From NCBI GenBank assembly GCA_030068075.1, contig CM057834.1, positions 96,861,119-96,925,118 of the forward strand: a DNA stretch of 64,000 nt, in the 5' to 3' direction. Below, one piece after another: positions 11,843 through 22,703 of the stretch (the stretch's first letter is position 1; every line of letters starts with the position of its first letter). This DNA is from Paguma larvata (lineage: Eukaryota; Chordata; Mammalia; Carnivora; Viverridae). The notes under the pieces are model-generated. The model was not told the DNA's origin, did no database searches, and worked only from the letters and a program-made list of their open reading frames with translations. A program made the translations under genes and the position numbers.

Positions 11843-11990
11843 TTTTTTTTTAATTTTTTTTTAACGTTTATTTATTTTTGAGAGATATGGAGACAGAGCA
11901 TGAACAGGGGAAGGGCAGAGAGAGAGGGAGATACAGAATCCGAAGCAGGCTCCAGGCTCCGAGCCATCAGCACAGAGTCCGACGCGGGGC
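11843..11990 (-). mobile_element. CanSINE, minus, head missing
   Basis: It stops at gacgcggggc and is followed directly by T10, so the tRNA-like head is lost. Confidence 0.85.
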
Positions 11991-12260
11991 TTTTTTTTTT
12001 TCAGAATCACATTTTTGATCTTTATTTTTCCAAATGAAATTGAATATCTGTTCATCTAAATCCACAAAAATCTTACTGCCATTTTGATAAAACTACAATA
12101 AATTTATATATTACCTTGGAAGAAAAGTACCATCTTTACTGTATTTAGTCTTTCCATCAAAAGGCCTAGCTATCTCTCATTTATTTATAATTTCTCCATA
12201 AAATGTTGCACATCCTTTGAATATTTAGTCCCAGGAATTATGTTTTCTTAGCTGAGACTG

Positions 12261-12635
12261 TTAACGCTATTTGGAAATAACCTCATGCATTCATTTGGTA
12301 ATCAGAAAAAATGCTCAATATGAAAGTTTGTAAGGTATTAAAAAACATAATGGCCATTCCTTCTAAACCTCGATTACGACAAAATATTATACAATCACAT
12401 ACTGTGTATTCTGCTTTGATTTTTATATCCTATTCTATTCTTTCTGATCTGTCTTCCTTCTTTCTTACACTCAACATAAACGTTAACAGGTGAATTATCG
12501 TATTCAAGCCGCTGCCAGCGATCATTTCAACCACCCAGAATCTTAAATTTTTTTAAACACTTGTTCTGAATTCAGTAACTGTCATGTAAAACTAACTGAG
12601 CTAGAACACTCAACACGGGAACGAGACCCGTTCTC
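12261..12635. other. ZNF786 intron 1, no gene seen
   Basis: AT-rich sequence leads into the CpG island. I recognise no feature. Confidence 0.6.
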
Positions 12636-12936
12636 TCCTCTCCCTTGGCAACCCCCACCACGCCGGGGCGCCCCCGGCCCAGGCAGCGCCCGCGCTGAGT
12701 CGGCCTAGTCCACGCTCGGCTTGTTCGGGAGTGCGGCCGCGTAAGATCCCCGGCGGCCACCGGCTCCGTCCAGGGTCCAGACCTTACACTCGGAGCCTAG
12801 CGCGACCTCCAGACTCCGCCGCACCGGTTCTCCGCTGCCGCACCGCGAGGACCCCGGATGGGTGCCCGCCGAGCCAGAGCCCAAAGACTCGCCCCGAGCC
12901 CCGAATCTGGGCGTCCGCGTAAGGAGCCTGTCTTAC

Positions 12937-12954
12937 CGGAGCCGGCTCGGCCAT
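12937..12954 (-). CDS. ZNF786: ZNF786 coding exon 1 (start exon)
   Basis: The exon encodes MAEPAP in 18 nt. The ATG has G at -3 and G at +4 (gccATGG), and the exon ends at a GTAAGA donor in phase 0. Joined to exon 2 it gives MAEPAP-LPLTFED, matching the ZNF786 start as recalled. It is too short for ORF finding; I chose it because the ZNF425 and ZNF398 start exons have the same form (short peptide ending Ala-Pro, then GTAAG). Confidence 0.88.
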
Positions 12955-13126
12955 GGCTCTCCACGGACCCTCCCGTGCCCAGCCCCCGCCCGGGAGACGC
13001 TGAGCGCCCGAGCGGCCCCGCGGCACCTCCTCCGGCGCGCGGCCTCCGGCTCCGCCCGCGGGCTCGGTCCCTCAGGCCCAGCCCCCGTGCTGTGCACGCT
13101 GGGACTCGCGCCCGGCCCCGACCCCA

Positions 13127-13143
13127 CAGCGCCCCCTGCGGCC
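13127..13143 (-). promoter_or_regulatory. CTCF-like core motif, minus
   Basis: On the minus strand it reads GGCCGCAGGGGGCGCTG. The AGGGGGCGCTG core fits the CTCF consensus well, while the flanking CC is less good. The same 17 bp occur in the ZNF425 promoter. Confidence 0.55.
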
Positions 13144-13559
13144 GGGAGGAGCCAGCGCCGTCCGCAGATCCTGGTGCTGAGAGTCTGGGTCTCCAAGAGA
13201 GGAAGACGGAGACCCAGAGCCACTGAAGGGAGCTGGAGAGAAGGAGACGAGAAGTGGACGTGGGACTTCAGCTACAAGTGGGGAGAAGACTCGCCCTTCG
13301 CTGAGCCCAGGACGGAGAGGGGGTGTGGGGTTTGGTTTGGTTCCTCCCCGAAGCGGACCCCAGGCGAGGGGAGGATCATCTGTGAGGCCATCCCGGGAAT
13401 GAAGCGAGGGAGGTGAGCCGGCCAAGGGGGTTAACGAGCAGGTCCCCGCCGCGGGCAATGGGGAGTCTGTCCTGCCGGGGATCCTGAGAGTGTGCCGTTC
13501 CTCCATCCCCACCCCCGCTCAGAATTCTCCCGCCAGGGGCCAGGAGGCTGGGAATTCAT

Positions 13560-13830
13560 CCTCAGGGAGTCAGACAGACACGTGGCATCGCTGACCCCAT
13601 GGACTTAAATTAGAACATAACTTAAAGTCCATAAAATCCAAGAAATTGTCTTATAACCTAAATATGAAATGGATCTTCAATTTACTCCGCCTTTCACTCT
13701 TAAGCACCCTGTGTGGCTGAAGCGCTGAGATCTATGTAATTGCTCCCCCTACCTTAAAGGTTTTCTTTTAAGAAAATAAATTTTTAAAAATTTGAAATTT
13801 AACAACAATAAAGCAAATTTAAAAAGAAGT
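13560..13830. other. Intergenic, no gene seen
   Basis: AT-rich sequence lies between the ZNF786 CpG island and the ERV remnant. I recognise nothing definite. Confidence 0.5.
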
Positions 13831-13831
13831 A

Positions 13832-13950
13832 AGCAGCTCTTTCTGCCCATGGGTCCCCACCGGTGCTTAAATAAAACCACCTTTTTACACTGAAGACAGA
13901 TGTCTCAAGAATTATTTCTTGGCCATTGGCTCCGAACCCCCACACTTCAA
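13832..13950 (+). mobile_element. ERV LTR fragment, R-U5 part, plus
   Basis: A polyadenylation signal (aataaaacc, near 13868) is followed by a U5-like segment containing tcttggccattggctccg. The same segment order occurs in reverse at 14183-14300, which shows that this is LTR sequence. The U3 part is missing. Confidence 0.7.
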
Positions 13951-14182
13951 AGCACATCATTTGGCATCTTAAGGTGGGGTTGAGCCTTCTCATCTGGACT
14001 CTGAGCCTTAGTCCAAACTCGGAGACCATTGGAAATACTGCTTATATTACCAAGACTTTGACTGGACTGTCTATTTGAGAGCCATGAATAGACTAAGATA
14101 TGCCCATAACGTTAAAGAATTAATTAACTTTATGAAGCCAACAGAGCCCCTTGGAACTATTGGCCTTAATGAAGTTTTGGGG
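13951..14182 (+). mobile_element. Possible ERV leader remnant
   Basis: The sequence directly after the U5 end may be the primer-binding region and leader. I could not name the tRNA primer. There is no gag, pol or env reading frame. Confidence 0.4.
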
Positions 14183-14724
14183 TGATGGGGGGAGTCCGGA
14201 GCCAACTACCAAGAAAGAATTCTTGAGAACGTTTTTGGTGCAAAAAAGGTGATTTTATTAGAGCATGAGGACAGGACCCATGGGCAGGAAGAGCTGCACT
14301 GGGGTATGACTGGTAACTCCTATACCCCCAGGTTGGGAGGGAGTTAGGGGTAGAGTAGGTCTCTAAGGTAGTTTGGAAGCAAGGTTTCCAGAACCTTGAG
14401 AGGCTAGTGTTGCTAGGGAAACATCATTTATTACCATTTAATAAAACCTCAGTCATGAGACCCTTCAGATGTATCTGGGGGGGCAGCGCATAAGGCTGGA
14501 GTATGACTGCTAGCCTGTATCTTGGGGTGGTTGAGATAAAGGAAGTAGACTTACAGGATCCTCGAGGTTGGGATAATGTTAAGCTAAGATTCTCTTTGCC
14601 CCCAGCAAAGTGTCATCATCTAGGCAGCTGAGCTCCCAGAGGGGTCACTGCCTGTTTCAATGACTTGTCTGTAGGCTGTAGGCAGTAAGGGAATTTAATT
14701 TTTCATTTGTCTTAGTTTCCCACA
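14183..14724 (-). mobile_element. ERV LTR, about 540 bp, minus
   Basis: Read on the minus strand it starts TGTGGGAAAC and ends with ATCA. A polyadenylation signal (aataaaatc) lies before a U5-like end related to the plus-strand fragment at 13832. I saw no clear target-site duplication. It resembles a class I (gammaretrovirus-like) LTR, judged by eye. Confidence 0.68.
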
Positions 14725-15024
14725 TTAACCATGGCAAGCGCTTAAACGCCTATCCTTTGTTCTTGGGTAGCCAGGAGTGCCTGAGGAGTCTCACACATAT
14801 TCCGCCTGGGGTGGGGGGTGCTGTTAGCCTGCCTATACTTTGCCCTCAACTTGCCCCACACTCCCTCATCAGCCTGATACCTTACTCAGTTCCCAGCAGC
14901 CTTACGGGAATCTAGTGTGTCAGCTGACAAGCCTTCTTATTCCTGAATCCGTGGAAGACCTCAAATGTCTCTTCAAATGACAATGAAGGACTTTGAGGAA
15001 AGTTCTGATTAACTATCAAAGTGA
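14725..15024. other. Spacer between LTR pieces
   Basis: There is no recognisable open frame. It may be leftover internal retroviral or host sequence. Confidence 0.4.
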
Positions 15025-15346
15025 TGTGGGAAACAAAAGCAGAAGGAAATGGCAGATAAAATTAAATTTCCTTATAACCTGCAGCCCATTGACAAATACT
15101 TGAGGCCTACAAGTACGTAACTTTCCTCCGGGAACTCCCTACTGTCTTAATGTAAATACTTTGCTAGAGGGGAAAACTACCTTAGCTTGACAATAGCTGG
15201 GCCTCCAGGATCCAGGGAGTCTTTAGCATATGAAAATCTTTTTGAAACTTCCTCTAGCCTTTATCTCCCCCAACTCCCAGGTATATAACCAGTCACTCTA
15301 TAGGTCCTTGTCCACCTGCTTTAATAAAAGTCACTATTTTGGACAA
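15025..15346 (+). mobile_element. ERV LTR fragment, U3-R part, plus
   Basis: It starts TGTGGGAAAC like the minus LTR. It has a TATA-like box (ggtatataacc, about 15280) and a polyadenylation signal (taataaaag, about 15322), then stops before U5. Confidence 0.68.
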
Positions 15347-15376
15347 TAAATAAATAAATGTAAAAGTTGCTTTTTG

Positions 15377-15584
15377 GGGGCGCCTGGGTGGCTCAGTCAG
15401 TTAAGTGTCCAACTTCAGCTCAAGTCATAATCTCACAGTTTGTGAGTATGAGCCCCACGTCATACTCTGTGCTGACAGCTCAGAGCCTGGAGCCTGCTTC
15501 AGATTCTGTGTCTCCCTCTCTCTCTGCCCCTTCCCCGCTCATACTCTGCCTCTCTCTGCTCAAAAATAAAAAATTTAAAAATAA
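15377..15584 (+). mobile_element. CanSINE, plus
   Basis: It is full length, and its tail abuts the tail of an inverted copy. Confidence 0.92.
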
Positions 15585-15585
15585 T

Positions 15586-15754
15586 AAATGTTTTTATTTT
15601 TGAGAGAAATGGATGAAGTGGGGGAGGGGCAGAGAGAGAGGGGGACTGAGGATCCTGAGCGGCAAGCCCAGTGTGGGGCTCAAGCTCACCCACCGTGAGA
15701 TCATGACCTGAGCCAAAATCGGACGCTCAACCAACCGAGCCACCCAGGTGCCCC
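15586..15754 (-). mobile_element. CanSINE, minus
   Basis: It is arranged tail-to-tail with the preceding copy, making an inverted pair. It is shortened in the middle. Confidence 0.88.
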
Positions 15755-15914
15755 AAGTTTTTCAGATAAATTTCCTGTCTGTCCACAAACATGTACTTAT
15801 TATATGGTTCCGAGACATAAATCATTTTGTTTCTTTTTTTCTTTTGTTTCTCACTTACCACATCAAAGTTGTCCATGTTGCTCATAATCTTATAATTATA
15901 CTCTTAAATGGATG

Positions 15915-16560
15915 GAATGCAAGGCAATGCATTAATCTGCTAGGGTTGCCGAACAGAGTACCACAGACTGGGCACGTTAAAGACAGAAATGAACTTTCTC
16001 ACAGTTCTGGAAGCCAGAAGTCTGAGACCGAGGTATCGGCAGTTTGTTTCCTCTGACGGCTCTCCTGGGTTTGCAGATGGACGCCTTCTTCTTGTGTCCT
16101 CCCAAGGATGTTCCTCTGTCTGGGTGTTCTGTACCCTAATCTCTTCTCATAAGGACGCCAATCTTACTGGACTGGGGCACACCCATAATGACCTCATTTT
16201 ACCGTAATCACATCGTGAAAGGCTCTGTGTCTAAATATACTCCTGTTCTGGGGCGCCTGGGTGGCTCAGTCGTTAAGTGTCTGACTTCAGCTCAGGTCAT
16301 GATCTCATGGTCTCTCAAGTTCAAGCCCTGCATCGGGTTCTGTGCTGACAGCTCGGAGCCTGAAGCCTGCTTTGGATTCTGCGTCTCCCTCTTTCTCGCT
16401 CTCTGCCCCTCCCCCACTCACTCTGTCTGTCTCTCTAAAATAAATAAATATATAACATATATATGACATAGTTAAGTAAATAAATAAAGTCCTGTTCTGA
16501 CATAATGGGGGTTAGGACTTCCAACATGTAAATTTTGGGAGAATACCAGCCCATAGTAGG
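15915..16560 (+). mobile_element. Ancient interspersed repeat, family not assigned
   Basis: The order ctgctagggttgcc, taccacagactggg, ctcacagttctggaagcc and ggggttaggacttccaacat is a common mammalian repeat, but I cannot name the family with confidence. It is interrupted by the SINE at 16251. Confidence 0.5.
16251..16489 (+). mobile_element. CanSINE, plus
   Basis: It is full length with an AT-rich tail. The target duplication is tcctgttctg. Confidence 0.93.
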
Positions 16561-16721
16561 TAGGGTAGTGTAAAATATTTAGGGGCAATTAAAAAAAAAT
16601 GTGGCCATAAATAATGCTGCTTGAAGATTTTCATGTATATGGTCTTAAAATACAAAAAGTACAGAGTACAAAGGATAGACCAATACATGAAATTGGATTA
16701 ATATTTAAAACTTTTTTCCCA

Positions 16722-16947
16722 GGGTGCCTGGGTGGCTCAGTCGGTTAAACGTCCGACTTTGGCTCAGGTCATGATCTCGTGGTCTGTGTGTTTGAGCCCC
16801 GCGTCAGGCTCTGGGTTGACGGCTCGGAGCCTGGAGCCCGCTTCGGATTCTGTGTCTCCCTCTCTCTCTGCCCCTTCCCAACTTGTGCTCTGTCTCTCTC
16901 TCACTCTCTCAAAAATAAAGATTAAAAAAAATTTTTTTTAAATAAAT
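16722..16947 (+). mobile_element. CanSINE, plus
   Basis: It is full length, with the target duplication aaaacttttttccca. Confidence 0.95.
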
Positions 16948-16964
16948 AAAACTTTTTTCCCATC

Positions 16965-17676
16965 AAAAAACACAATAGCCTCGCCAAAACTGGTCAGACT
17001 GGGGAAAGATATTTGCAGCAAGGAAAAACATCCAGAGAATATAAATAACTTCTAAAAATCAAAAGACTACCGAGGAGGAAAATGTGCAAAGTTACAAATA
17101 GTGAATTCACAGAAAGGGGGCGGGGGGGAATGAATAGGCAAAAAATTCACAAAGCTGTTCCCTCTTGCCGTTAGTCAGGAAAATGCAATCTCTGCCTATG
17201 AAGGTGTGCGCGTCCCATCATCCAGCAGGTCTTAACCTTGGCGCTCTTTTCGCGCATTTACACAGGGGCCATAGTCAAGAACCTCAGTAACAGCATCGTT
17301 TTAAGAGCAAAAACAGGAGAACAATTTAAGCGTCTATCACCCAAAGGATGGGTATCTTGTGGGTTTTTTCCCCATACACTGAAAACCAGCAGCAAACACC
17401 AGTGAACTCTAGCTAAAAACAGCATACGTGAATAGCATTAACATAAGGTTGACTGAAAAAGCACGTTTCGGGTTACAGACAATATGGTACCTCTTGTAGA
17501 AACTTTAGAACGTATAAAATAGCACTATATATTATTTAGAAGTAACACATGAAGGAAAAGTATACTGACTTGTACAAGAATAAATACCCAAATGGGGATA
17601 GTAGCTATCGCTGGGAGCTGGGATGGGGAAGGGGTGAGGAGGAGAGGATGGAGACCAAGTTAGACAGGTGCCCCAT
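16965..17676 (+). mobile_element. Old L1 (L1M-like) fragment, plus
   Basis: Diverged L1 3' text such as ggggaaagatatttgcagca, agagaatataaataactt and ttaacataaggttgactgaa. Assigned by eye. Confidence 0.5.
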
Positions 17677-18153
17677 CAGTACAGATGGTCCCCGATTTGT
17701 GATGGTATCACTTACGATTTCTCAATTTTACAACAGTGCAAAAGCAATTTGCATTCAGGAGGAATTATCCTTTGCAGTTTGATCTTTTCCTGGGCTCGCG
17801 AGATGTTGGAGGATCCTCTCTCGTGATGCTGGGCACCTGCAGCTTCCTGTCAGCCACACCATCACAAGGGGCACAAAACTGATGTGCTTACAACCACGAG
17901 TGCCCACACACTTGTTGTCTGTCACTTTCAGTACAGTAGTCAATACATTCCATGAGATATGGGACACTCCGTTATAAAATAAACTTTGTATTCAGTGGTT
18001 TTTGCCCAACTGTAGGCTAACGTAAGCGCTTTGAGCACATTCAAGGGAGGCTGGGCTAAGCTACGATGCTCATTAGGTTAGGTGTTTTAAACGGTATTTT
18101 CAACATACAATGGTTTTATCGGGTTGTAATCCCACTGTAAATCACAGGTCTGT
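17677..18153 (+). mobile_element. DNA-transposon-like element with inverted ends
   Basis: The ends are inverted: agtacaga at the left and tctgtact at the right. The middle (cccaactgtaggctaacgta, gctgggctaagctacgatg) resembles a known non-autonomous mammalian DNA transposon whose name I cannot confirm. Confidence 0.5.
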
Positions 18154-19313
18154 ACTGCAAATGACTTCTTACTCAAGCTGAGCCGACGGCTCCCAAGTGA
18201 ACATTCTTTACACCTTTTGAACATCTTTAATTCTTCAAGAAACATTTAAGTATATTAAGTCATCACTGAGTATTCGCCATCTCGAGGGGAGGGACACAGG
18301 CTTGTAAAAAACAATGTGAAAATAATATCCAATACTATTAGCAGAGCAAAGTACAAAGCGCTAGGGGAGCATCAGAGAAGGATTAGCTGGCTGTCTCCAG
18401 AGGAAGAGTTCATTCAGAACTCTGGCTTTTTGACTATGAAACGAATTCTGTCACAAAATTTTAAAAAATATTCATGTGTACACACTTAGGTCTAAACTTC
18501 ATCTCACAAATTTGGTATTTGGAACCTAGAAGGTTTAGTCCTAAAATTGCATTGTGATTTCCTCTTTCACGGGAGTTCTTTAGTGTATTTTTTTTTTTTT
18601 CTTTAGTGTATTTTTAAAGTTTCCAAGCCTAGGAAGTTTCGTTTGTTGTTTAAAGTTTTCTTTTTTTATTTCTAAGTTAACACTTCATGGTAGGAGAAGT
18701 TTGATCACAATGAAATGAACTTTTAAAAATATGTTGAGACTTCACTGTGACCTATTACATAGTTATTTTTTGTAAATGCTGTGTGTTTAAAAGTGATGTT
18801 ATTTCCTATACGGGGGCTTCTATTGGGTAAAACTTGTAATTTTTTGCTGTTGACATCAGATTATTAATGCTTATTACTGTCTGCTAGATGAATACATTTA
18901 TGAAAGGTATGCTAACTATCCAACTAAAATGTGGTATGTTTGTTTTGGTCATTTGGGTAACTTTTGCTTTTCATAATACAAGTCTACATTGTTAGGTGTT
19001 TACAAGTTTATGATTCTTCAATCTAAGATTCTTAGTGGATTCTTTTTATGGATTTTGCTATAAATTCTAACTTGTTCTCATATATAGTTTATTTCACTAG
19101 CCTTCATTTGATAAGTCTTTTTCCATCACTTTATTTTCATTCTTTAGTGTTCCTGGTCCTGTCTCTTGTAAACTTTGTATAGTGTAAAGTTTTAAAATAT
19201 CTGACAGTCTTCTGATTGTGCTTAATTAAATATCTTATTATTTTCATCATCCTGGAAATTTTCTTTTTCTGCCTACAGGTGGATTGGTTCCTCCTTCCTT
19301 CCTTCTTTTCTCT
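18154..19313. other. Intergenic, no gene seen
   Basis: This is AT-rich DNA between ZNF786 and ZNF425 with stops in all frames. I see no RNA gene. Confidence 0.55.
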
Positions 19314-19440
19314 GTTTTTAATGTTTTATTTGAGAGAGCACAAGTAGGGGAGGGACAGAGAAAGAGCGGGGGACGGAGGATCTGAAGCAGGCTCCCTGCT
19401 GACAGCAGTGAGCCTGATATGGGGCTTGAACACATAAACT
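19314..19440 (-). mobile_element. CanSINE, minus, head missing
   Basis: It runs from tttttaatgttttatttgag to ggggcttgaacacataaact and then loses similarity. Confidence 0.75.
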
Positions 19441-20104
19441 GACCATTAGGGTCATTAGGTCCATGATAAGGAATCATGATAAGAATGTATCATTATCATG
19501 ATTCCTGTAGGTAAAAGTACAAGACGACCTCTGGATGTCTTTTCTTTCTATGAAAGGAGCTGCTATGTACACATCTGCGCATGCACACACACATATACAC
19601 ACATACACAACTGGGAATCAACGAGTTAATCGTTCATGGTAGATAAAAACTAAGCTTGCATAAAGGTTGGGCTAAGTGGTCCTGGACTACAGACTTTGTT
19701 GCCTTGAATGTAACAGTACAATTTGTCATTTTCTCTGCACCAGGCTAAACTGAGCAAAATCTATTTGAAGGTATCCTGTTTGTAAACATTTGTCATATTC
19801 TAACTTTTTTTCTTTTTGTATTAAAATTCAACTATGGATGTATATGAAACAAAATAAATGGAGATCCTTTTTCTCCCACAAAAAACAAAACAAAACAAAA
19901 ACAAAGTTGGCTTCAGTTAGTGGTGACGGTAGAGACAAAGAAGAGCATTTGTTTGGGAGGAGTTTAGGAGACAGATTGGGTGTAGGAAAACCTAGGACCA
20001 TTATCAGATTTACAGCTTTGGAGATTAGTATAATTGCAGAGGTGGGAAATACAAATGTGTAAGGAAGAGGGGCAGAGTGAGGGTTGATACGGATGCAAAG
20101 TGGT
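19441..20104. other. Intergenic, no gene seen
   Basis: It contains a short (CA)-rich run near 19583-19610 and an aaaac-rich run near 19880. A 90-codon ORF at 19790-20062 has no recognisable family. Confidence 0.5.
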
Positions 20105-20314
20105 TTTTTTTTATGTTTATTTATTTATTTTTGAGAGAGAGAAGAGTGCAAGCAGACGGGCAGAGAAAGAGGGAGACACAGAATCTGAAGCAGGCTCCAG
20201 GCTCTGACCTGTCAGCACAGAATCTGTAATCCGGGGCTTGAAATCGTGAGCTGCAAAATCATGACCTGAGCCCAAATCTGCCGCTTAACTGACTGAGAGC
20301 CACACAGGCACCCC
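20105..20314 (-). mobile_element. CanSINE, minus
   Basis: It is mildly diverged and ends ccacacaggcacccc. It forms a same-orientation pair with the next copy, and ggatgcaaagt flanks the pair. Confidence 0.88.
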
Positions 20315-20325
20315 ACAAAGTCTTT

Positions 20326-20511
20326 AAAAAATTTTTTTTAATGTTTATTTATTTTTGAGGCGGGGCACAGAGAAAGAGGGAGACACAGAATCTGAAGCAG
20401 GCTCCAGGATCTGAGCTGTCAGCACAGAGCCCAACACGGGCTCGAACTCACGAACCATCAGATCATAACCTGACCCGATGTTGCTTAACTGACTGAGCCA
20501 CCCAGGCGCCC
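20326..20511 (-). mobile_element. CanSINE, minus
   Basis: It has a small deletion in the purine-rich part and ends gagccacccaggcgccc. Confidence 0.9.
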
Positions 20512-20700
20512 TTGGATGCAAAGTCTTATCTTGGGCATGTTGTGTTTGAGATGCCTGTGGAAGTTAGAAATACTCGGGGAAGATGAACTATGGACACAGA
20601 GGTACAGATTTGAAAGTCCTCAGCACCTAGGAGATAACAGAAGACATTACTGCACACGCTGTGGCTCAGGAGAGAAACAGGCGGCAAACACGCACAGCTG

Positions 20701-20718
20701 GGGCGGGGGGGGGGGGGA
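20701..20718. repeat. Poly-G tract
   Basis: A GGGC is followed by an uninterrupted run of 13 G. Confidence 0.9.
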
Positions 20719-20806
20719 GGAGGTCCTTCTTCCCCATTCTTGGTATTCCTTTCCACTTAGGAACACACAGCATTCTTAATCTCTGCGCCTCCTCATTCAC
20801 TTTGCT

Positions 20807-21092
20807 CGGGTCTATTAGTTACCGTTAAATGAAGCCATAGGATTGGGGCCCTAATCCAATAGGACTGACATCCTTCTAAGAAAAGGAACAAACACCGGAG
20901 ATCCCCCAGTCCCACTGTGTGCAGAGAAGAAAACCCATGAGGACACGGGAAGCCAGCTGTCACCAGACACCAATCCTGCTGGCACCTTGGTCTTGGACTT
21001 CTAGCCTTTAGATCTGTAAGAAAACTAGTTTCTGTGCTTTAAGCCCCCTAGTCTGTGGTGTTTTGTTTCGGCAGCCTGAGCTAATACACACA
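20807..21092 (+). mobile_element. MaLR-type LTR (MLT1/MST-like) fragment
   Basis: The order tgctggcaccttggtcttgg, acttctagccttta, gatctgtaagaaaa and gtgttttgtttcggcagcct fits the 3' half of a MaLR LTR. It is diverged. Confidence 0.5.
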
Positions 21093-22000
21093 TAACGTAA
21101 GAAACTTTTATCCCAAGGATAAAATGGAGGAGAGAAAAGGCTTAAAGGACAAGGTCTAACCCGAATTTCACGGCAGGATGACTGGAATGCTTTCAAAGAG
21201 TTTTCCTTCCTCCAGTCTCTCCACTCACTAGATCAAATGTTCTGAAACTTTCCAACAAGTTCACTTGAAAAGACTGTCACTTGGTACATGTGGGGAGGGT
21301 CCCCGGGGCGTTTTCCACACGTATCCCAGGCAAAGGCACGGGTTGTCCTGAGGTGTGCTGAAGAGGCCGGCAGGTTGACATCCAGCCCACACACGCCCTG
21401 GCACAGGTTAGAGGAGGCGTGTTTTTCTTGCCACAAAGACACCACTGACCCTCCAAGAGGCTTGCACCTACAGGAGGTACCGACCAGAGCTGGACCCTTC
21501 CTTTTCGTATAAACACTGTGATCTGAGTGTCCTTGATTCCAGCTGATTCTGCCTCAGGCGGTCAGCAACCACCATGTACTACAGAGATGAAACTTGACAC
21601 ACGCCCCAAAGATTCGCTAAGGAAGCACAGCCATACATGGCCGATGTCAAAAGATTGACAGTCCATGAATGATGATGTCAAAAGATTGACAGTCCATGAG
21701 ATAGATGAAGGTTTGCTAGAACAGGCTGCAAAGTCGCCGTATAATGATAGAGGAAGCCACAGAACAAAAAATGGAGTGATGTCTTGGACTGGCAATAGTT
21801 TCTCCTTTGGTATTTACTCAAGAGACCCCAATATTAAGGCAAGCATGTTTCTTGGAGAATTGGCATGTACCACTGAAAACGCAGGGGGGTTAGTTACGTC
21901 ATCGCTTGTTACTCATAATGGTGGATTTTTAGGGGATTTAAATTAAACCAGAGGGAAACAAAAACTTATGTGCACCATCATTAACAAAGGAGATGGTAGA
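21093..22000. other. Region beyond the ZNF425 3' end, no gene seen
   Basis: A plus-strand 93-codon ORF (21665-21946) has no family I recognise and overlaps a short tandem duplication. I do not call it a gene. Confidence 0.45.
21643..21699. repeat. 31-bp tandem duplication, two copies
   Basis: A 26-bp segment starting gatgtcaaaagattgaca is present at 21643-21668 and again, identical, at 21674-21699, with the spacer aatgat between. Confidence 0.93.
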
Positions 22001-22002
22001 CG

Positions 22003-22008
22003 TTTATT
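22003..22008 (-). terminator. ZNF425: Candidate ZNF425 polyadenylation signal (distal)
   Basis: AATAAA on the minus strand, about 700 nt past the stop codon. It competes with the SINE-derived signal nearer the stop. The sequence alone does not show which is used. Confidence 0.35.
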
Positions 22009-22200
22009 TTTGGCAATATAGAGAAACTCCCCCGCGACACAGATGCTCTCACCATGTGAGAGAAAATGAAAATTCACTATGAGAAAAAACTGAAAATCTC
22101 AGTACAAATTTAAATAAGGAGGCCTGGTAAGAGAGAGCAGACTGAGGCGTTCGAGGGGAGACATTTCGGTCTGTAACATTTCTTCCATCACGCTGTGGTT

Positions 22201-22397
22201 TCAGAAGTATTTTTATTTTGATCTTAGAGAGAGAGAGAGCGCAAGCAGGGGAGAGGGGCAGAGGGAGACGCACCGAGAAATCTCAAGCACGCTCCAAGCT
22301 CAGCACGGAGCCTGATGCGGCGCTCGATTGATTCCACAACCCCGGGATCATGACTTGAGCTGAAATCAACCGCTCAACCGAGCCACCCAGGCGCCCC
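22201..22397 (-). mobile_element. CanSINE in the ZNF425 3' untranslated region
   Basis: It is diverged and lies in sense orientation with respect to ZNF425, starting about 305 nt after the stop. Its A-rich tail carries AATAAA on the minus strand (22212-22217), a possible polyadenylation signal. Confidence 0.9.
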
Positions 22398-22703
22398 GAG
22401 GTTTCTGAACGTAATACAAGTATTACTCTGCTCTTGGATGACACCGCTGAAAACTGCTGGGATAGCAGCAGAGGAAAATGTTCCAGGGGCCCACGGGAAC
22501 CGCACAGGGGAGACGCCTCTTTCTTACGCCCGGATGATTTGGGACCCCTGTCGAGGAGCCGGCGTGCCCTGCCTGCTGCGCGTCCGGCCGGTGTATCTGA
22601 GGCCGGCGTTCTGAGGATCCCTGATCCCGCTTACACCGTGGATCCAACAGAGCTGCTAACGCCGCCGAAAAGCTGTCGCCGCTGCCTCTGCGCGTGGCTT
22701 GGC

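Larger units (their letters stand above)
6790..12260 (-). mobile_element. Old L1 (L1M-like) 3' region, fragmented, minus
   Basis: Non-SINE parts of this span repeatedly read as reverse L1 3' region. Examples are ttgttttgatttgcatttgt (7272), ccaaaatttattgaacag (9544) and the stretch around 12080 with ttgataaaactacaataaat. It is assigned by eye; several separate insertions are possible. It fills most of ZNF786 intron 1. Confidence 0.5.
12640..13500 (-). promoter_or_regulatory. ZNF786: CpG island and promoter of ZNF786
   Basis: CpG-dense, GC-rich DNA surrounds the first coding exon. Transcription runs to the left, so the transcription start lies right of base 12954. No TATA box stands out. The part from 12930 to about 13560 is duplicated at the ZNF425 promoter. 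Several ORFs of 96-184 codons here are GC-rich artefacts. Confidence 0.85.

Noticed and set aside
12784..13512. ORFs up to 184 codons in the ZNF786 CpG island
   Set aside because: High GC removes stop codons by chance. They overlap on both strands and have no family similarity.
21665..21946. 93-codon plus-strand ORF as a small gene
   Set aside because: It begins within a tandem duplication and has no recognised family, promoter or splice context. It remains unproven rather than excluded.
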